From the NCBI RefSeq assembly GCF_025460835.1, contig NZ_JAMXAY010000027.1, forward strand, positions 16,220 to 71,171: a stretch of 54,952 nt of DNA, given 5' to 3'. Below are positions 54,750-54,952 of this stretch, one piece after another (position 1 is the stretch's first letter; every line of letters begins with the position of its first letter). The notes beneath the pieces are model-generated. The model did not search any database. It was not told where the DNA came from and saw nothing but the letters and a program-made list of their open reading frames with translations. The position numbers were made by a program, and so were the translations under genes. Origin of the DNA: Parapedobacter soli. Lineage in GTDB: Bacteria > Bacteroidota > Bacteroidia > Sphingobacteriales > Sphingobacteriaceae.

Positions 54750-54780
54750 TTGGCAATTACTGCATTTTTTGCTACTTTTG
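54750..54780 (+). promoter_or_regulatory. Promoter of the SRP RNA gene
   Basis: TTG at 54750-54752, a 20-bp spacer and TACTTTTG at 54773-54780 give a textbook Bacteroidota promoter, which places transcription start close to the first base of the SRP RNA helix. Confidence 0.8.
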
Positions 54781-54784
54781 CCGC

Positions 54785-54880
54785 GGGTAAGTCTTTTACG
54801 ACCAGCTCCTCGAAAATCCCCCAGGGTGGGAACACAGCAAGGGTATCGGGTTGTAGCGGTGCGATAAAAGTAGCTTACCC
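54785..54880 (+). ncRNA. ffs: Small signal recognition particle RNA (4.5S type)
   Basis: The RNA of about 96 nt folds as one long hairpin. Its ends, GGGTAAG (54785-54791) and CTTACCC (54874-54880), pair, as do TTTTA and TAAAA next to them. The tip has the conserved Ffh-binding site: CCAGG, a short stem GTG/CAC capped by a GGAA tetraloop, then AGCA on the far side. The GTTGTAGCGGTG part on the 3' side corresponds to GGATGTAGCTGGC of E. coli 4.5S RNA. A T-run at once after the last pair (54881-54887) marks transcription end. It works with Ffh in membrane protein targeting. Confidence 0.93.
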
Positions 54881-54890
54881 TTTTTTTATT
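54881..54890 (+). terminator. T-tract ending the SRP RNA
   Basis: Seven T residues then ATT follow the closing helix of the SRP RNA, which itself serves as the terminator stem. The remaining 62 nt to the window edge show no gene I can support. Confidence 0.7.
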
Positions 54891-54952
54891 CCCACTAGCA
54901 TTACCCTCGCAGGGATTTCGCTTTTAAAGTTTTAGCACCTTTTCACGGTATT

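Noticed and set aside
54750-54935. 61-codon plus-strand open frame at the end of the window
   Set aside because: It coincides with the SRP RNA gene and its promoter, and has no coding features.

Overview
This window comes from a Bacteroidota chromosome, most likely order Sphingobacteriales (a Parapedobacter/Sphingobacterium/Pedobacter-like organism; genus not determined). The evidence is a SusC/SusD pair, a hybrid two-component regulator, -7 boxes of the TAnnTTTG type, a DnaE with an N-terminal proofreading domain, and gene families typical of the phylum. Nearly all of it is coding. I saw no tRNA, rRNA, CRISPR array, transposase or phage gene.

Bases 1-17945 form a glucuronoxylan utilisation locus. 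On the minus strand are a GH115 alpha-glucuronidase, a hybrid two-component sensor/regulator (HTCS), SusC, SusD, a GH10 endo-xylanase lipoprotein and a GPH-type sugar symporter. A GH67 alpha-glucuronidase is divergent on the plus strand. The expected order of work is: the GH10 lipoprotein cuts xylan, SusCD imports the oligosaccharides, GH115 and GH67 remove (methyl)glucuronic acid, the symporter takes products across the inner membrane, and the HTCS senses oligosaccharides and switches the locus on. An ORF-less group II intron (about 616 nt, with recognisable domains V and VI) sits between susD and the xylanase and creates a false N-terminal extension of the xylanase reading frame. The GH115/GH67 intergenic region holds a perfect palindrome over the GH67 promoter and a spaced direct repeat.

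Bases 17993-28752 hold a universal stress protein, a gluconate-dehydrogenase-like GMC oxidoreductase with its small subunit, a deoxyhypusine-synthase-family enzyme followed by a possible DNA polymerase III psi-like protein and rdgB, an OmpA-family protein with an unknown partner, a dipeptide epimerase with an AraC regulator, and a DinB-family protein.

Bases 28915-54702 are mostly housekeeping: dnaE (with fused exonuclease), trxA, rpoN, an SMP-30-like lipoprotein, aguB and aguA (agmatine to putrescine), an OprP-like porin, lpxB, an S4-protein/lipoprotein/aroB operon, gltB-gltD, an lptF/G-type permease with tgt, a family 2 glycosyltransferase with rsmG, a second DinB protein and dprA. The window ends with the small SRP RNA gene under a clear Bacteroidota promoter. 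A 77-nt branched stem-loop structure of unknown role lies between the first DinB gene and dnaE.
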